From Deinococcus aquatilis DSM 23025 (GTDB taxonomy: Bacteria; Deinococcota; Deinococci; Deinococcales; Deinococcaceae), in assembly GCF_000378445.1 (NCBI RefSeq), contig NZ_KB899699.1:1-64000 (forward strand): DNA of 64,000 bases. Reading direction: 5' to 3'. Below, piece by piece: positions 23,464 to 33,145 of this stretch. The translations under genes were made by a program, and so were the position numbers. Position 1 is the first letter of the stretch; the number at the start of each line of letters is the position of its first letter. Below the pieces are notes generated by a model. The model was not told the origin of the DNA, made no database searches, and worked only from the letters and a program-made list of their open reading frames with translations.

Positions 23464-23469
23464 AGGCTA
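23464..23469 (-). promoter_or_regulatory. -10 element for the leaderless GT2 gene
   Basis: TAGCCT on the minus strand, 6 nt before the GTG at 23457. Confidence 0.45.
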
Positions 23470-23549
23470 GCAGGTGTTCGCCCGGTCATCTTCATGCGGC
23501 CTCCATCTGTCCCTGGCTGCACCCGTTTTGCTGTGCCCGGAGTCCGTGC

Positions 23550-24761
23550 ATGAGCGTGGGCAAGCGTTCTCTTGCCGACCGGATTCCGCTGCAACCCGGA
23601 ACACTGGTGCCTGTCATTGGGGCAACGTTGGCGGTAGCCTGCGCCGAATTTGTCCGCAACGGAATCTATGTGGGGTATCTGCCTCTGGTGGCCCACTCCA
23701 GACTCGACCTGCCCATCACGGCAACGGGTGCGGCCCTCACGGCCCACCTGGTGGCCGATACGCTGATGCGCGGCCCGGCAGGGGTTGCCATCTCGCGCTA
23801 CGGTCTGCGGCCTGTGGTGGCGGGCGGGGCGCTGCTGAGCCTGCTGGCGCTGGCGCTGCTGCCCTTTACCCATACGTTCTGGCTGCTCATTCTGCTGGCC
23901 GCCCTGCATGGGGTCGGCTTCAGCGTGATGTGGCCGGGAGTCGTGAACCTGACTGCCGATTCCAGCAAGCCCGGTTACAGCGGGCGGGCACTCTCCACAG
24001 TCACCATGTTCGCCCTGCCCATGATCGGGGTGGGGGTGCTGGTCTACGGCGCGATTGGTAAGCAGGGCGGTAACTTTCCGCTGCTGCTGGCAGGCGGCCT
24101 GCAACTGCTGGCTATAGGTGGGGCGCTCCTGATGCCCATGCGCCGGGTGCGCCAACATGAAACGCCGTCTGCTCCCAGCAGAGAGAGTGTGCGCCGGGTG
24201 GCCCGCTCGTTGCTGCCGCTGATGCCTGCGGCGCTCCTGCAGACCGGAACCCTGTCGCTGATTGGGCCGCTGCTGTTTCCTATCGCCAAAAAACTGGGCA
24301 TAGAGTACTGGCCGCTGGTGTCTATTCTGGCGCTGGGCGGCGTGATCGCCTACGCCACCATTCCTTTTGCCGGAAGAATCGCTGACCGGGGGAGTGCCCG
24401 TCTGGTGCTTGCCAGCGGTTTTGCCCTGATCGGCACGGCCTTCGTGCTGGTCGCGACGTTGCCGCCCATCTGGGCGTTTTATCCCATCGCGGCAATGTTG
24501 GGCATCGGCTACGGCTGCGTGACACCCGGTTGGTCGGCCCTGGTCACGGGCACGCTGCCCGAGGCCGAACGTCCCGCCGCCTGGGGCGCATTGATGACTG
24601 TAGAGAACGCTGGAACCGCCTTCGGCCCCGTCATCGGTGCGCTGGCCTACCAAACCATCGGTGTCAACGGACCTTTCGTGGTGGGTGCAGTGCTGGCTCT
24701 GATCACCGCCAGCGCCTACGCAGTGTTCCGGCGAGCCTTTCCGACGGCAGTACAGACGTAA
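23550..24761 (+). CDS. MFS transporter
   Basis: The 403-residue protein has twelve hydrophobic segments in two halves separated by a charged loop at about 190-215 (RRVRQHETPSAPSRESVRR). The motif after TM2 is loose (VADTLMRGPAGVAISRYGLRP). Substrate cannot be predicted; proximity to glycosyltransferase and deacetylase genes makes a lipid or sugar export role possible but unproved. CGGAG lies 7 bases before the ATG. Confidence 0.88.
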   Translation: MSVGKRSLADRIPLQPGTLVPVIGATLAVACAEFVRNGIYVGYLPLVAHSRLDLPITATGAALTAHLVADTLMRGPAGVAISRYGLRPVVAGGALLSLLALALLPFTHTFWLLILLAALHGVGFSVMWPGVVNLTADSSKPGYSGRALSTVTMFALPMIGVGVLVYGAIGKQGGNFPLLLAGGLQLLAIGGALLMPMRRVRQHETPSAPSRESVRRVARSLLPLMPAALLQTGTLSLIGPLLFPIAKKLGIEYWPLVSILALGGVIAYATIPFAGRIADRGSARLVLASGFALIGTAFVLVATLPPIWAFYPIAAMLGIGYGCVTPGWSALVTGTLPEAERPAAWGALMTVENAGTAFGPVIGALAYQTIGVNGPFVVGAVLALITASAYAVFRRAFPTAVQT

Positions 24762-24836
24762 AGGCAGCGCAGACGTAGAGGCCGTCCAGATAAGCTGTGG
24801 TCTGGGTGGTCGGCCGAGAAGGTTGACTGCTCCCGA

Positions 24837-25646
24837 GTGTTGGACTTCAGGGCTGTAGGTCAGGCACCCGCTTTCTCACAGCCCAGCTACAAAGCCCACG
24901 CAAAGGCAGGAACCGCCATTCGACTTACCCCTCTATTTCCCTGGATCAAAGGCGGCTTTGCGCTGGCCCTCACCGTGTTGGCCGCCGATGTACTGGGCCG
25001 CGCCGCCGGATGGGGTGCGCTCGGCTCCGGCCCCCGCACTGGCTCCCACGTGGCCCTGACCTTCGATGATGGCCCCAGCCCCCGCACCCCAGCGCTCATG
25101 ACGGTGCTGGCCCGGTACAGTGCACCAGCCACCTTTTTCGTCACGGCTCCGCAGGCCGCCGCGCACCCAGAGCTGATGAAGGCATTAGCGGAAGCAGGCC
25201 ACCAACTGGAGGCGCACGGCATCTGGCACCGTCCGGCCCTGCTGCTGCCGCCGTGGAAGGAATGGGCGCAGGTGCGCTGGCATCCGCGTGCAACGGGGGC
25301 TGGGGCGCCGGGGTTGCTGTACCGCCCACCCTACGGCGGCCACAGCCCCTTCACCCGCCTGCTGGCCCGCCTTGCCCGCCGCCAGATTGCGCTTTGGGAT
25401 GTAGAAGGCCGCGACTGGCTGGCCCTGCCCGCCTCCGAACTGGCCCAGCACACGCTGAAGCAGGTGCGCCCCGGCAGCGTGATCCTGCTACACGACGGCC
25501 CCGAAGTCACGCCCGAACTTCTCGGCCTGATCTTGCACGGCCTGCACGAACGCGGCCTGACACCTGTGCTGCTACGCGATCTGCCCATGCAACGTATTTC
25601 CCTGCGGGCAGGTCTGGGGCGGCTGCGGGCCAGTTACGGGCGCTGA
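24837..25646 (+). CDS. Polysaccharide deacetylase (NodB/CE4 family), membrane-anchored
   Basis: After an N-terminal tail and one hydrophobic anchor (about 37-55), the CE4 motifs are all visible: [11 protein letters not shown] with the catalytic and metal Asp (about 75-80), the metal-His motif [15 protein letters not shown], and the late [12 protein letters not shown]. The enzyme would remove N- or O-acetyl groups from peptidoglycan or a secreted polysaccharide outside the membrane. The GTG start has no good Shine-Dalgarno and no clear -10, so the exact N-terminus is uncertain. It follows the MFS gene by 75 bases and could share its transcript. Confidence 0.9.
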   Translation: MLDFRAVGQAPAFSQPSYKAHAKAGTAIRLTPLFPWIKGGFALALTVLAADVLGRAAGWGALGSGPRTGSHVALTFDDGPSPRTPALMTVLARYSAPATFFVTAPQAAAHPELMKALAEAGHQLEAHGIWHRPALLLPPWKEWAQVRWHPRATGAGAPGLLYRPPYGGHSPFTRLLARLARRQIALWDVEGRDWLALPASELAQHTLKQVRPGSVILLHDGPEVTPELLGLILHGLHERGLTPVLLRDLPMQRISLRAGLGRLRASYGR

Positions 25647-25686
25647 ATGGGGAAGCGGTCTAGTGGCTTGTCTTACCGCCTAGGAT

Positions 25687-26076
25687 TTACGCCAGCAGCC
25701 CCAGCCGACGCGCCAGCGGCTCCGAAATCAGCCATTGGTCGGCAGGTTCGCCCACTTCTTCCGGCTGTACCTCCATCAGCACGCAGCCGCGTCCCAGATA
25801 AAAGCCCACGATTTTCTGCCACGCTTCTTCCTCGGTTTCGGCGGTTTCTTCGATGTCTTCCAGCGTGCCCCACACATCGCCGTCCACTTCGCTGCTCAGC
25901 AGGGCTTCGGCGTGTCCACTGAACACGTAGGCGTCCACGGCTTCCTTGCGGGGATGGTACACGCCGCCCTCTTCCCGCAGATCAAGTTTGTCGCCGCGCT
26001 CATACAGGCTGGATAAAAAGGATTGCCACTGTTCGGCGCTCAGGACAATGGACGGGGTGGGGGTCTGGTCGTTCAT
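25687..26076 (-). CDS. Acidic protein of unknown function
   Basis: The 129-residue product is acidic, with Glu-rich stretches (LEDIEETAETEEEAWQKIVG) and no signal peptide or membrane segment. I do not recognise a family. The start at 26076 gives MNDQTPTPSIVL and is preceded by TACACT at 7 nt; the longer in-frame option at 26130 would read through that hexamer. It is divergent from the DUF1517 gene. Confidence 0.8.
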   Translation of the reverse strand: MNDQTPTPSIVLSAEQWQSFLSSLYERGDKLDLREEGGVYHPRKEAVDAYVFSGHAEALLSSEVDGDVWGTLEDIEETAETEEEAWQKIVGFYLGRGCVLMEVQPEEVGEPADQWLISEPLARRLGLLA

Positions 26077-26083
26077 GTTGGGC

Positions 26084-26089
26084 AGTGTA
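26084..26089 (-). promoter_or_regulatory. -10 element for the leaderless acidic-protein gene
   Basis: TACACT on the minus strand, 7 nt before the ATG at 26076. Confidence 0.5.
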
Positions 26090-26160
26090 CCCGCCCCCAT
26101 CACCGATACAGCTCTGAAGGCCCCCCTCACGATTCTGGAACCTTGCCCGGCTCTGGCCCG

Positions 26161-26166
26161 TAGACT
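26161..26166 (+). promoter_or_regulatory. -10 element for the leaderless DUF1517 gene
   Basis: TAGACT, 8 nt before the ATG at 26175. Confidence 0.5.
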
Positions 26167-26174
26167 GTGCCATC

Positions 26175-27185
26175 ATGCCCCGCCTTCACAATCCACGCCC
26201 TCAGGCCCATTCGCGTCCGCTCTTTGTGTTGCTGCTGCTGTTTGCGGTTTTCGTGCTGGCCCTCGGAACCCTGACCCTGCACAGCACCGCTTCGGCCCAA
26301 TCCGGCGGCGGCTTTGGCGGCAGCAGTTCCGGCGGTTCTTCCGGTGGATCGTCGGGTGGGGGCGGCGGGTACAGCGGCGGAGGCGGCGGCTATAGCGGGG
26401 GCGGGTACAGTGGCGGCGGCTACAGCGGCCCCATCATCGTCAATTCGGGCGGGGGGGGCTATTACGGGGGCGGAGGCGGCGGCTTTGGCCTCACCGGACT
26501 GATCATCTTTGCCATCGTGGTGTTTATGGTGGTGGGCTATATGCGCCGCAGCATGGCGGCCAGCGGCGGCGCACGCGCCCTCACACGCGGCGGCGGGCTG
26601 TCTGGCCTGAGCGGTACAGCGCAGGCGGTCAGCGTGCAGGTGCTGATGGCCGAGGGCGACGAGGTGAAAAAGGCGCTGCAACATGTGGCCGAATCTGGCG
26701 ACCCCGACAGCAACGAGGGACTGGCCCGGATGCTTCAGGAAGCCGCACTGGTGGCGCTGCGTCACCCTGACCGCTGGGTGTACGGCAACGTAGAACGCGC
26801 CCAGGGAGCCGCCAACGCCGCCGATTCTCAGGTGGGCGCGTGGGCCACCGAAGCCCGCTCCGCCTTCACTGAACAGACCACCAGCAACTACCAGAACAAA
26901 GATGTCAACAGCGGCTATCAGCACCGCAAGGACTACAAGGCCGAACACGATTCCGGCGATCTGTATCTGGCTGTCACCATCGCCATTGCCGCCCACGCTC
27001 TGGGCAACCTGCCCCCCGCAGGCACCACCAACGCCGCCGAAGTCCGGGCCGCCCTGAACGCCATCAGCAGCGTGACCCCCGGCGACCTGATCCGCGCCGA
27101 GGTGGTCTGGAGTCCAGATGCCCAGGGAGAATTCCTGAGTGAGGATGAGGCGATTCAGAAATATCCGAAGCTGACCAAGCTGTAA
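26175..27185 (+). CDS. DUF1517-type glycine-rich membrane protein
   Basis: A signal-like hydrophobic segment (about 17-42) leads into a Gly/Ser/Tyr-rich low-complexity region (about 43-108, repeats of GGGYSGG), a second hydrophobic helix ([20 protein letters not shown], about 110-125) and a globular domain (about 150-336). The globular part has [36 protein letters not shown] and [12 protein letters not shown], typical of the DUF1517 proteins also found in cyanobacteria and plastids. Function of the family is unknown. The repeat DNA at 26300-26480 is protein-coding low complexity, not a CRISPR. The C-terminal domain probably faces the cytoplasm. Confidence 0.85.
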   Translation: MPRLHNPRPQAHSRPLFVLLLLFAVFVLALGTLTLHSTASAQSGGGFGGSSSGGSSGGSSGGGGGYSGGGGGYSGGGYSGGGYSGPIIVNSGGGGYYGGGGGGFGLTGLIIFAIVVFMVVGYMRRSMAASGGARALTRGGGLSGLSGTAQAVSVQVLMAEGDEVKKALQHVAESGDPDSNEGLARMLQEAALVALRHPDRWVYGNVERAQGAANAADSQVGAWATEARSAFTEQTTSNYQNKDVNSGYQHRKDYKAEHDSGDLYLAVTIAIAAHALGNLPPAGTTNAAEVRAALNAISSVTPGDLIRAEVVWSPDAQGEFLSEDEAIQKYPKLTKL

Positions 27186-27216
27186 GAACTGTCAGTGGTG
27201 AGTCAGCCAGCTCAGA

Positions 27217-27287
27217 GATCGTAGGGGGTGGATCGTGGAGAGTGGGAAAAGCCCAACCACGATCCACCCTCTACGATCAGGTTTTTT
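27217..27287. terminator. Long hairpin terminator between convergent genes
   Basis: Arms of 22 bases (27217-27238 and 27257-27278) pair with only one G-T wobble, loop 18 nt, followed by six T on the plus strand. It ends the DUF1517 gene and may also serve the convergent aminotransferase. Its core GATCGTGG / CCACGATC recurs in the hairpin at 34332. Confidence 0.8.
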
Positions 27288-28768
27288 CACCCATCGCTCG
27301 GCGTCCGTTTCTTCGGCTTGCTCGCGGCAAACTGGGCCAGTTTCGCGGTCATGGCGGGAGGCGTATTGGTCAGGATGTTGCGGGCGGCGGGGTTGCGGGC
27401 GGCAAAGTCGGCCACGCGGTTCATCATGGTTTTGAACACGTCTTCGGGCATGTCCAGTGCAGGCGTGAGCCGTACCGTGCGCTTGGAGCTGAGGCTGAGG
27501 TTGCCCATCACGCCGCTGATATGCAGTTCGCGCAGGGCCAGAATCGCGGTGGCCTCGAACACCAGTTCCTTCAGTACGTCGGGCAGCGGCAGCCCCAGCA
27601 TCGGCTTGAATTGCATCGCCAGCAGCATCCCCTGACCGCGCACGTCTTCCAGCAGGCGGGGATGCTGGGCCTGAATGGTCTTCAGGCGGGCCAGCCCCTC
27701 TGCACCCAGACGCAGGCTGCGGGCGGGCAGGTCGTTTTCCATCAGGTATTCCAGCGATTTCAGGCCCACGGCCATCGCCATCGCCCCGCCCCCGAAGGTG
27801 TTGGAATGGCGTTTGCTGCTCAGGCCACCCAGCATTTTTTTGTAGATGGTGTGGCGTACGATGGTCGCCCCGACTGCGGTCATGCCGCCGCCCAGCGGTT
27901 TAGCCAGCGTGACGATATCGGCGTCCAGCCCCTGCGCTGCCGATTCGAACCAGTGCCCGGTGCGGCCCAGTCCGGTCTGAATCTCGTCGGCAATGACCAC
28001 GATGCCGTATCTGCGGCACAGTTCCCCAAGGCCGCTCAGGAAGCCGGGGGGCGGAATATTGACCCCGCCTTCGCCCTGAATGGGTTCCACCACCACGCAC
28101 ACCACGTTGTCGGGGCCGACGCGCCGGATCAGGCTGGTCAGTGCGCCCAGATCGCCGTACGGACTGGTCAGCGCCCCCGGAACCAGTGGCCGGAACACAT
28201 CCTGATATTCGGGATTGGGCGTGAGGCTGAGGCTGCCCAGGGTTTTGCCGTGATAGCCGCTGGAAAATGAAATCTGAAACTTAGCTTTGGGCCGCCAAGC
28301 TTTGGCAAATTTCAGTGCGCCCTCGATGGCCTCGGTGCCGCTGGAGCAAAAAAACACCTGTGAGTCGGCGTGACTGGGCAGTTCTCGGGCCAACAGGCGC
28401 ACCAGATTGGTTTGCAGCGCGGCCCGCCAGGGTCCTGAGGACTGCTGCGGCAGGCTCATCGCCCGGTTTTTGGTCAGAAATTCCTGCAAAAAGTCGGTCA
28501 GCACGGGCGGCATCTCGCCAAAGGGGGTGGCCGCGTAGCCCGAGGCGTTGATGCGCTGCACGCCGTGTTCATCTTCCAATTCCCAGGGCGTGACCCGCGA
28601 AAACGGCCCAGCCAGCCCCAACAGGTCCAATCCGTACAGCAGTTCTTCGTTGCCGTGCTGCTGGTCAAGTCGCCGCGCCGCTGCTCCGGCAAAGTGTTCG
28701 CTCAGGACATCTGAAGTGCGAATGAATCCAGTGTTCGATTCCAGTTCTTTGTTGAGGCCAACAGTCAT
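27287..28768 (-). CDS. Class-III PLP-dependent aminotransferase (ornithine/putrescine type)
   Basis: The 493-residue enzyme has the fold-type I features [20 protein letters not shown] (phosphate cup), [14 protein letters not shown], the cofactor Asp region [15 protein letters not shown], and the PLP-binding Lys in [13 protein letters not shown] (about 300). An N-terminal extension of about 90 residues ([17 protein letters not shown]) is like that of putrescine and long ornithine aminotransferases rather than the short acetylornithine type. The amine substrate cannot be fixed from sequence. No polyamine or arginine genes are adjacent. The start is the ATG at 28768, 7 nt after a -10 hexamer. 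Confidence 0.88.
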   Translation of the reverse strand: MTVGLNKELESNTGFIRTSDVLSEHFAGAAARRLDQQHGNEELLYGLDLLGLAGPFSRVTPWELEDEHGVQRINASGYAATPFGEMPPVLTDFLQEFLTKNRAMSLPQQSSGPWRAALQTNLVRLLARELPSHADSQVFFCSSGTEAIEGALKFAKAWRPKAKFQISFSSGYHGKTLGSLSLTPNPEYQDVFRPLVPGALTSPYGDLGALTSLIRRVGPDNVVCVVVEPIQGEGGVNIPPPGFLSGLGELCRRYGIVVIADEIQTGLGRTGHWFESAAQGLDADIVTLAKPLGGGMTAVGATIVRHTIYKKMLGGLSSKRHSNTFGGGAMAMAVGLKSLEYLMENDLPARSLRLGAEGLARLKTIQAQHPRLLEDVRGQGMLLAMQFKPMLGLPLPDVLKELVFEATAILALRELHISGVMGNLSLSSKRTVRLTPALDMPEDVFKTMMNRVADFAARNPAARNILTNTPPAMTAKLAQFAASKPKKRTPSDG

Positions 28769-28775
28769 GCGGGCC

Positions 28776-28781
28776 AGTCTA
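28776..28781 (-). promoter_or_regulatory. -10 element for the leaderless aminotransferase gene
   Basis: TAGACT on the minus strand, 7 nt before the ATG at 28768. Confidence 0.55.
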
Positions 28782-28927
28782 CCCGCCCATGCCAAGCTTC
28801 GCTGGGTGATCAGAAAGTGCGGTGAGTCGGAGGTGAATCCGGGTGATAGAGCGGCGCGGTAGAGCGGAGCAAGTCCTTAGGCCATCACGTCAACCAGCAT
28901 CCGGCAGACGACTGGGCAAAGACGCCC

Positions 28928-28933
28928 TATGCT
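28928..28933 (+). promoter_or_regulatory. -10 element for the leaderless FAH gene
   Basis: TATGCT, 6 nt before the ATG at 28940. Confidence 0.5.
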
Positions 28934-28939
28934 TGACCT

Positions 28940-29692
28940 ATGCGGATTGTCCGAATTCAGACCGGGAACGCGGCCCAGTGGGGTCAGCTCGAAGAACACA
29001 CCGTTTACCTCACGCACGGCATGGCTGGAGAAAGAACGGGCCAGACGGTGGCCCTGGATGAGGCGACCCTGCTGGCCCCCGCCGAACCCAGCAAAATTGT
29101 GTGTGTGGGCCGCAATTATCTGGATCATATTCGTGAACTGGGCAACGATACGGCGGGGTTGCCCACCGAACCCGGCATCTTCCTGAAAGGCCCCAACGCG
29201 CTGGCCGAACCCGGCGGCACGGTCAAGAAGCCCGACTGGACACAGAGTTTTCATTTTGAAGGCGAGCTGGCGCTGGTGATCGGCCAGCAAGCCCGCAATC
29301 TGACGCCCGAGAATGCGCTGGATGCCGTGCTGGGTTACACCTGCGGCCTGGACCTCACCGCCCGCGACCTTCAGAAAAGCGACCTGCAGTGGTTCCGGGC
29401 CAAAGCCGCAGACCGTTTTTGCCCGCTGGGGCCGTGGCTGGAAACTGAACTGAACCCGGCTGATCTGCGCGTGCAGACCCGCGTGAACGGCCAAACCCGG
29501 CAAGATGGCCGCACCAATCAGATGATTTTCGATGTGGTGCAGATTCTGACCTACATCACCCGCTTTGTGACGCTGGAGCCGGGGGACGTGGTGCTGACCG
29601 GAACCCCGGAAGGCGTGGGGCCAGTGGAACCGGGTGACACGGTGGAGGTCGAAGTGGAAGGCGTGGGCATCCTGACAACGCTGATCGGTTGA
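28940..29692 (+). CDS. Fumarylacetoacetate hydrolase family protein
   Basis: A 250-residue FAH-fold enzyme. It begins [10 protein letters not shown], shows [27 protein letters not shown], the metal-binding Glu pair in [11 protein letters not shown], the Asp in [14 protein letters not shown], and the closing [17 protein letters not shown]. Family members hydrolyse or decarboxylate acylpyruvates and other beta-diketone acids, often acylpyruvase or oxaloacetate decarboxylase activity. The exact substrate is not deducible. It overlaps the following NUDIX gene by one base (TGATG), so the two are translationally coupled. Confidence 0.92.
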   Translation: MRIVRIQTGNAAQWGQLEEHTVYLTHGMAGERTGQTVALDEATLLAPAEPSKIVCVGRNYLDHIRELGNDTAGLPTEPGIFLKGPNALAEPGGTVKKPDWTQSFHFEGELALVIGQQARNLTPENALDAVLGYTCGLDLTARDLQKSDLQWFRAKAADRFCPLGPWLETELNPADLRVQTRVNGQTRQDGRTNQMIFDVVQILTYITRFVTLEPGDVVLTGTPEGVGPVEPGDTVEVEVEGVGILTTLIG

Positions 29693-30192
29693 TGAACCTG
29701 ACCACCGAGAAGCCTGACCTGGACATTCGTTTGGGTCAGACCCGCTTCAGCGCCCGCGCCGCTGTACTGATCGTGCGGGATGGGCACCTGCTGCTGAACA
29801 GGTTCAACGATGCTGATTTCTGGTTTACGCCGGGTGGCCGCATTCAGAGCGGAGAATCCAGCGAACAGGCCGCCCGCCGCGAATTCTTGGAAGAAACGGG
29901 CGCGGTGTTGGATGAAGTGCGGTTGGCCTTGGTCGCTGAAATCTTTTGGCAGATTGAAGGCCGAGAAACACGCCAGGAGATACATGGTCTGGAGTTTTTC
30001 TACGTGGCGACGGAGGTGCCGCAGCTTCCCAGCGGCAGTTTCTCCAATCAGTCGGATGAGGGCGTCAGTTTTGCCTGGTTCTCACTGGAAGACCTTCAAA
30101 GCTTGGATGTCCGGCCCCCTTTCCTGGCGCAGATGTTGCCCTCTCTGCTGGATTCGCGGGAGGTACGGCACGGCGTGTATCACCTGAAGTAA
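29692..30192 (+). CDS. NUDIX hydrolase
   Basis: A 166-residue pyrophosphohydrolase with the full Nudix box GRIQSGESSEQAARREFLEE followed by TGA (about 45-67), and the beta-strand FSARAAVLIVRDGHLLLNRF before it. It could hydrolyse nucleotide derivatives or other X-linked nucleoside diphosphates; Deinococcus genomes carry many such genes. The ATG uses the A of the FAH stop codon. Confidence 0.93.
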   Translation: MNLTTEKPDLDIRLGQTRFSARAAVLIVRDGHLLLNRFNDADFWFTPGGRIQSGESSEQAARREFLEETGAVLDEVRLALVAEIFWQIEGRETRQEIHGLEFFYVATEVPQLPSGSFSNQSDEGVSFAWFSLEDLQSLDVRPPFLAQMLPSLLDSREVRHGVYHLK

Positions 30193-30499
30193 GCAATGAA
30201 TCCGCTGCCACCTCCTCGCCACGCCCTGTCCGTAGCTGTGCGGACGTCGTCGCTTATGCCGTGGCGGGGTATTTCCAACGTCAAAACAACTGGCAATTCA
30301 GCTCCAACGTCCTTGAAGCAATCCTGCCGAGTGCTTCGCTTGGCTCTCCTGCCCCCTCTCCTGCGGATCCGTAGAATTTGGGGCTGTGGACTGGGGAAGT
30401 CCAACGTGGGAGAAGCCACAACCATCACCTTCACCTGATGGGGGATAGCCAAAGGCCCAAGCGTAAGCCCATAGACCATGATTCCAGCCTGTGCCGCGC
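30193..30499. other. Intergenic region without a gene
   Basis: About 310 bases with no convincing coding frame. The section 30325-30365 (CTCCTGCCCCCTCTCCTGCG and flanks) is pyrimidine-rich and looks like a degenerate dispersed repeat, not identified. Confidence 0.3.
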
Positions 30500-30505
30500 T
30501 ACGCT
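30500..30505 (+). promoter_or_regulatory. -10 element for the leaderless S41 gene
   Basis: TACGCT, 6 nt before the GTG at 30512. Confidence 0.45.
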
Positions 30506-30511
30506 GAGGCT

Positions 30512-31813
30512 GTGCCACAACTTCGCCGTGTCTCTGCGCTCCTGCTTGCCCTGAGCTGTGGTTTGGCCGCCGCCAGCCCTGCCACCGACCTGTTCGATAT
30601 CGTGACCAGGTCGGTCGAAAAGGGCTATTACGGCTGGTCTACGGTGGACCGGGTGGCGCTGGCCCAGAAGTACGCGCCGATTCTGGCCGAACGCTGTGCC
30701 GAGCAGCTGGAATCGTGCGATTACGATACGGGCCGCGCCGTGATCACCGACATGCTGAAGGAACTGGGCGACGCGCATACCAATGTGCGCGATGCCGAGG
30801 GTGCAGAAAGGCTGGCTGAGGTCAGTCAGAATAAATCGGTGCCCCGAACCGGAGCTCGGGTGAGCCGGGTGGCAGGCGGCCTGCTGGTGGTGTCGGTGAT
30901 GCCAGCGAGTCCCGCCGAACGTGCGGGAGTGCGCCGCTTCGACCTCCTGACCCGTATCAACGGTGAGCAGGCCGGAACCGACCAGCCCATCGGCCCCAAC
31001 GAATTTGTACGGCTGGAGCGGGCCAACACTCCGATCACCGTCACGCTGCACCGGGCAGGCAGCCCCGACCGCGACCTGATCCTGAGTTCCCAGAATCTAC
31101 AGGCCCGCGACGAACCGACCCTCAGTTGGGTGGGCGAAGGCGGGCGGACGGCGCTGATTCAGTACCCTACCTTCCTGTCCTCCGACAGTGCCGAACTGTT
31201 TCTGGCGCGGGTGGGTGAGGCGAAGCAGGCCAATGCCGAAGCCCTGATCGTGGATCTGCGCTACAACGGTGGCGGCAGCCTGAATGAGTGCGTGGCGGCC
31301 AGCAGCGTCTTTGGCCCCACGGTGTACCGTGCCCGCTTTGAGCGTGGCGGCTTTACCTATGGCGGACTCCTGGGCGATGAAGTCATGTCGCCGATTGCGA
31401 GGATGGCCCGCCCCGATTGGGCTGTCTGGAAACAGCCGGTGGCCCTGCTGATCGGTCCGAACACCGCTTCCTGTGCCGAGGTGTTTACCCATTACGCTCA
31501 GTTGTCTGGAGCCACGGCCATAGGCGAGGTCACACGCGGCGTGGGCAACAGCGGCGTCAACTTTCAGCCGCTCCCCGACGGCGGCGTCCTGGGTCTGACC
31601 ATCCTGAAGGCTTTCGATGCCGCCGACAGGCCGCTGCCCGACCGGATCACCCCCGATATCCTGGCCCCCACCGACATCGCCCTGCTCACCACAACTGGGC
31701 AGGACACCACGCTGGACGCTGCCCTGAACGTACTCAAGGCTCAGGTGACGAAGAAGCAGTTCCCTCAAACCGAGCCGTCTGCGCCGCCCAAGCAGGGTCT
31801 GGACGGGCGCTGA
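30512..31813 (+). CDS. Tricorn/IRBP-type S41 peptidase
   Basis: The GTG at 30512 gives a clean signal peptide ([20 protein letters not shown]). A helical domain with [13 protein letters not shown] (about 86-98) carries the Asp-x-His of the tricorn/IRBP branch. A PDZ domain (about 110-185) follows, then the catalytic domain with [16 protein letters not shown] and the Ser in [13 protein letters not shown] (about 318). Where CtpA-type enzymes have GKG with the catalytic Lys, this protein reads [12 protein letters not shown], so a Ser-His-based tetrad is likely. It would be a periplasmic protease distinct from the CtpA-type enzyme at 9779. Confidence 0.9.
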   Translation: MPQLRRVSALLLALSCGLAAASPATDLFDIVTRSVEKGYYGWSTVDRVALAQKYAPILAERCAEQLESCDYDTGRAVITDMLKELGDAHTNVRDAEGAERLAEVSQNKSVPRTGARVSRVAGGLLVVSVMPASPAERAGVRRFDLLTRINGEQAGTDQPIGPNEFVRLERANTPITVTLHRAGSPDRDLILSSQNLQARDEPTLSWVGEGGRTALIQYPTFLSSDSAELFLARVGEAKQANAEALIVDLRYNGGGSLNECVAASSVFGPTVYRARFERGGFTYGGLLGDEVMSPIARMARPDWAVWKQPVALLIGPNTASCAEVFTHYAQLSGATAIGEVTRGVGNSGVNFQPLPDGGVLGLTILKAFDAADRPLPDRITPDILAPTDIALLTTTGQDTTLDAALNVLKAQVTKKQFPQTEPSAPPKQGLDGR

Positions 31814-31971
31814 ATATTGAAAATGGTCAGTAGTCGGTGCTGAAGGTGTGGTGGCCGATCAAATTCTGACCCATGCAGGTCTAGAAGCTTTGAGACGCCG
31901 CACCGGGCTTCGCTTCTCCACCTTCCTGACGACGCGTTCCTCACGCCATACCTTTACACTTCAATCAGGTT

Positions 31972-33144
31972 ATGGATTCTTTGAAAGCGCTCGCGGCGCA
32001 AGTTGGTATCGCGGATCTGTTGGGACGCGGTTTTCTCAGCGTTCTTCTCACGTTTCTTACGGCATGGGTCTTCACCTGGCGCTTTATTCCCAGCGTGCGG
32101 GCCTTTGCCATTCAGGTGGGTTGGGCCGATCAGCCCAATGCCCGCAGACTGAATAAGGAGCCGCTCCCCAATGCGGGCGGGCTGGCGATTTTTGCGGGTT
32201 TTATAGTCAGTGTGGTCGTGGCGTGGGCACTGCGCCCCATCGTCATAGAGGTTGTAAATATTCAGGTTCTGGCGATCCTGCTGGGCGCGTCCCTGCTGGT
32301 GCTGACCGGATTTATTGACGATCAGTTCGGGTTGTCTCCGCTGTCGCGCCTGCTGGTGCAGACGTTGGCGGCCTTTCTCCTGATCGTCAACGGCTTGCGA
32401 ATTGATCTGAACGCTATTCCCTTCATCCCCACGCTCCCCGATGGCCTGAATATTCCCCTCAGCAACCTGATCACGGTGGTCTGGATCGTGGGCCTGACCA
32501 ATTCGGTCAATCTGCTGGACGGTGTGGACGGCGTGGTCGGCGGCGTGGGCTTCGTGGTCAGCATGGTGTTGCTGTTCACGGCGGCCCAGTTTCCCGACCG
32601 GGCGGCGGCGGTGGTGTTGCTGGCCGGACTCGCGGGCGCAACGCTGGGCTACCTGCGCCACAATTTCAACCCCAGCCGCATCATCATGGGCGATACAGGG
32701 TCGTATCTGATCGGCTACACGCTGGCCGCCGTGAGTCTGTTGGGTACCCTCAAATTCAGTGCCGGAGCCAGCCTGATCGTTCCGTTGATCGTGCTTGCGC
32801 TCCCAGTACTGGATACTACGCAGGTCGTCATTGGTCGTCTGGCGCGGGGAATTCGTAATCCGCTGGGTCACCCCGACAAAACCCATATCCATCACCGGGT
32901 CTTGGCGCGGACTGCCAGTGCACGCCGTACCGCCGTTATTTTGTGGGTGATCTCGCTGGCCTGTGGAATGCTCGGCATGTGGCTGCAGGGCGTGTCTGGG
33001 GGCGTGATTCTCCTGACGGGTGTGGTCGTGTTGGCCTGCCTGTGGTTCGTGGCCTACCGCCGCATGCGTGCCCAGCCCTCAGAGGTGCAGCCGTCTGAAA
33101 CGGTGGCCTCTGAAACCGCCATTCCCAGACCGCCCAAAAACTGA
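31972..33144 (+). CDS. Polyprenyl-phosphate N-acetylglucosaminyl-1-phosphate transferase (WecA/TagO type)
   Basis: A 390-residue integral membrane enzyme with about eleven helices that transfers a sugar-1-phosphate from UDP-sugar to undecaprenyl phosphate, the first step of cell-surface glycan assembly. Diagnostic loops: [18 protein letters not shown] (about 56-73), [22 protein letters not shown] (about 179-189), the Asp in [10 protein letters not shown], and the His-rich [12 protein letters not shown] (about 299-310). It is WecA/TagO-like rather than MraY-like. TACACT lies 11 nt before the ATG. wecB follows after one base, so both act in the same pathway. Confidence 0.93.
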   Translation: MDSLKALAAQVGIADLLGRGFLSVLLTFLTAWVFTWRFIPSVRAFAIQVGWADQPNARRLNKEPLPNAGGLAIFAGFIVSVVVAWALRPIVIEVVNIQVLAILLGASLLVLTGFIDDQFGLSPLSRLLVQTLAAFLLIVNGLRIDLNAIPFIPTLPDGLNIPLSNLITVVWIVGLTNSVNLLDGVDGVVGGVGFVVSMVLLFTAAQFPDRAAAVVLLAGLAGATLGYLRHNFNPSRIIMGDTGSYLIGYTLAAVSLLGTLKFSAGASLIVPLIVLALPVLDTTQVVIGRLARGIRNPLGHPDKTHIHHRVLARTASARRTAVILWVISLACGMLGMWLQGVSGGVILLTGVVVLACLWFVAYRRMRAQPSEVQPSETVASETAIPRPPKN

Positions 33145-33145
33145 C

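Noticed and set aside
26300..26480. Short regular repeats that might suggest a CRISPR or minisatellite
   Set aside because: They are Gly-Gly-Tyr-Ser codon repeats inside the DUF1517 gene, without spacers.
30196..30438. Small plus-strand open frame between NUDIX and S41 genes
   Set aside because: Odd composition with no domain, no Shine-Dalgarno or -10 at the right place, and it overlaps a pyrimidine-rich repeat-like stretch.
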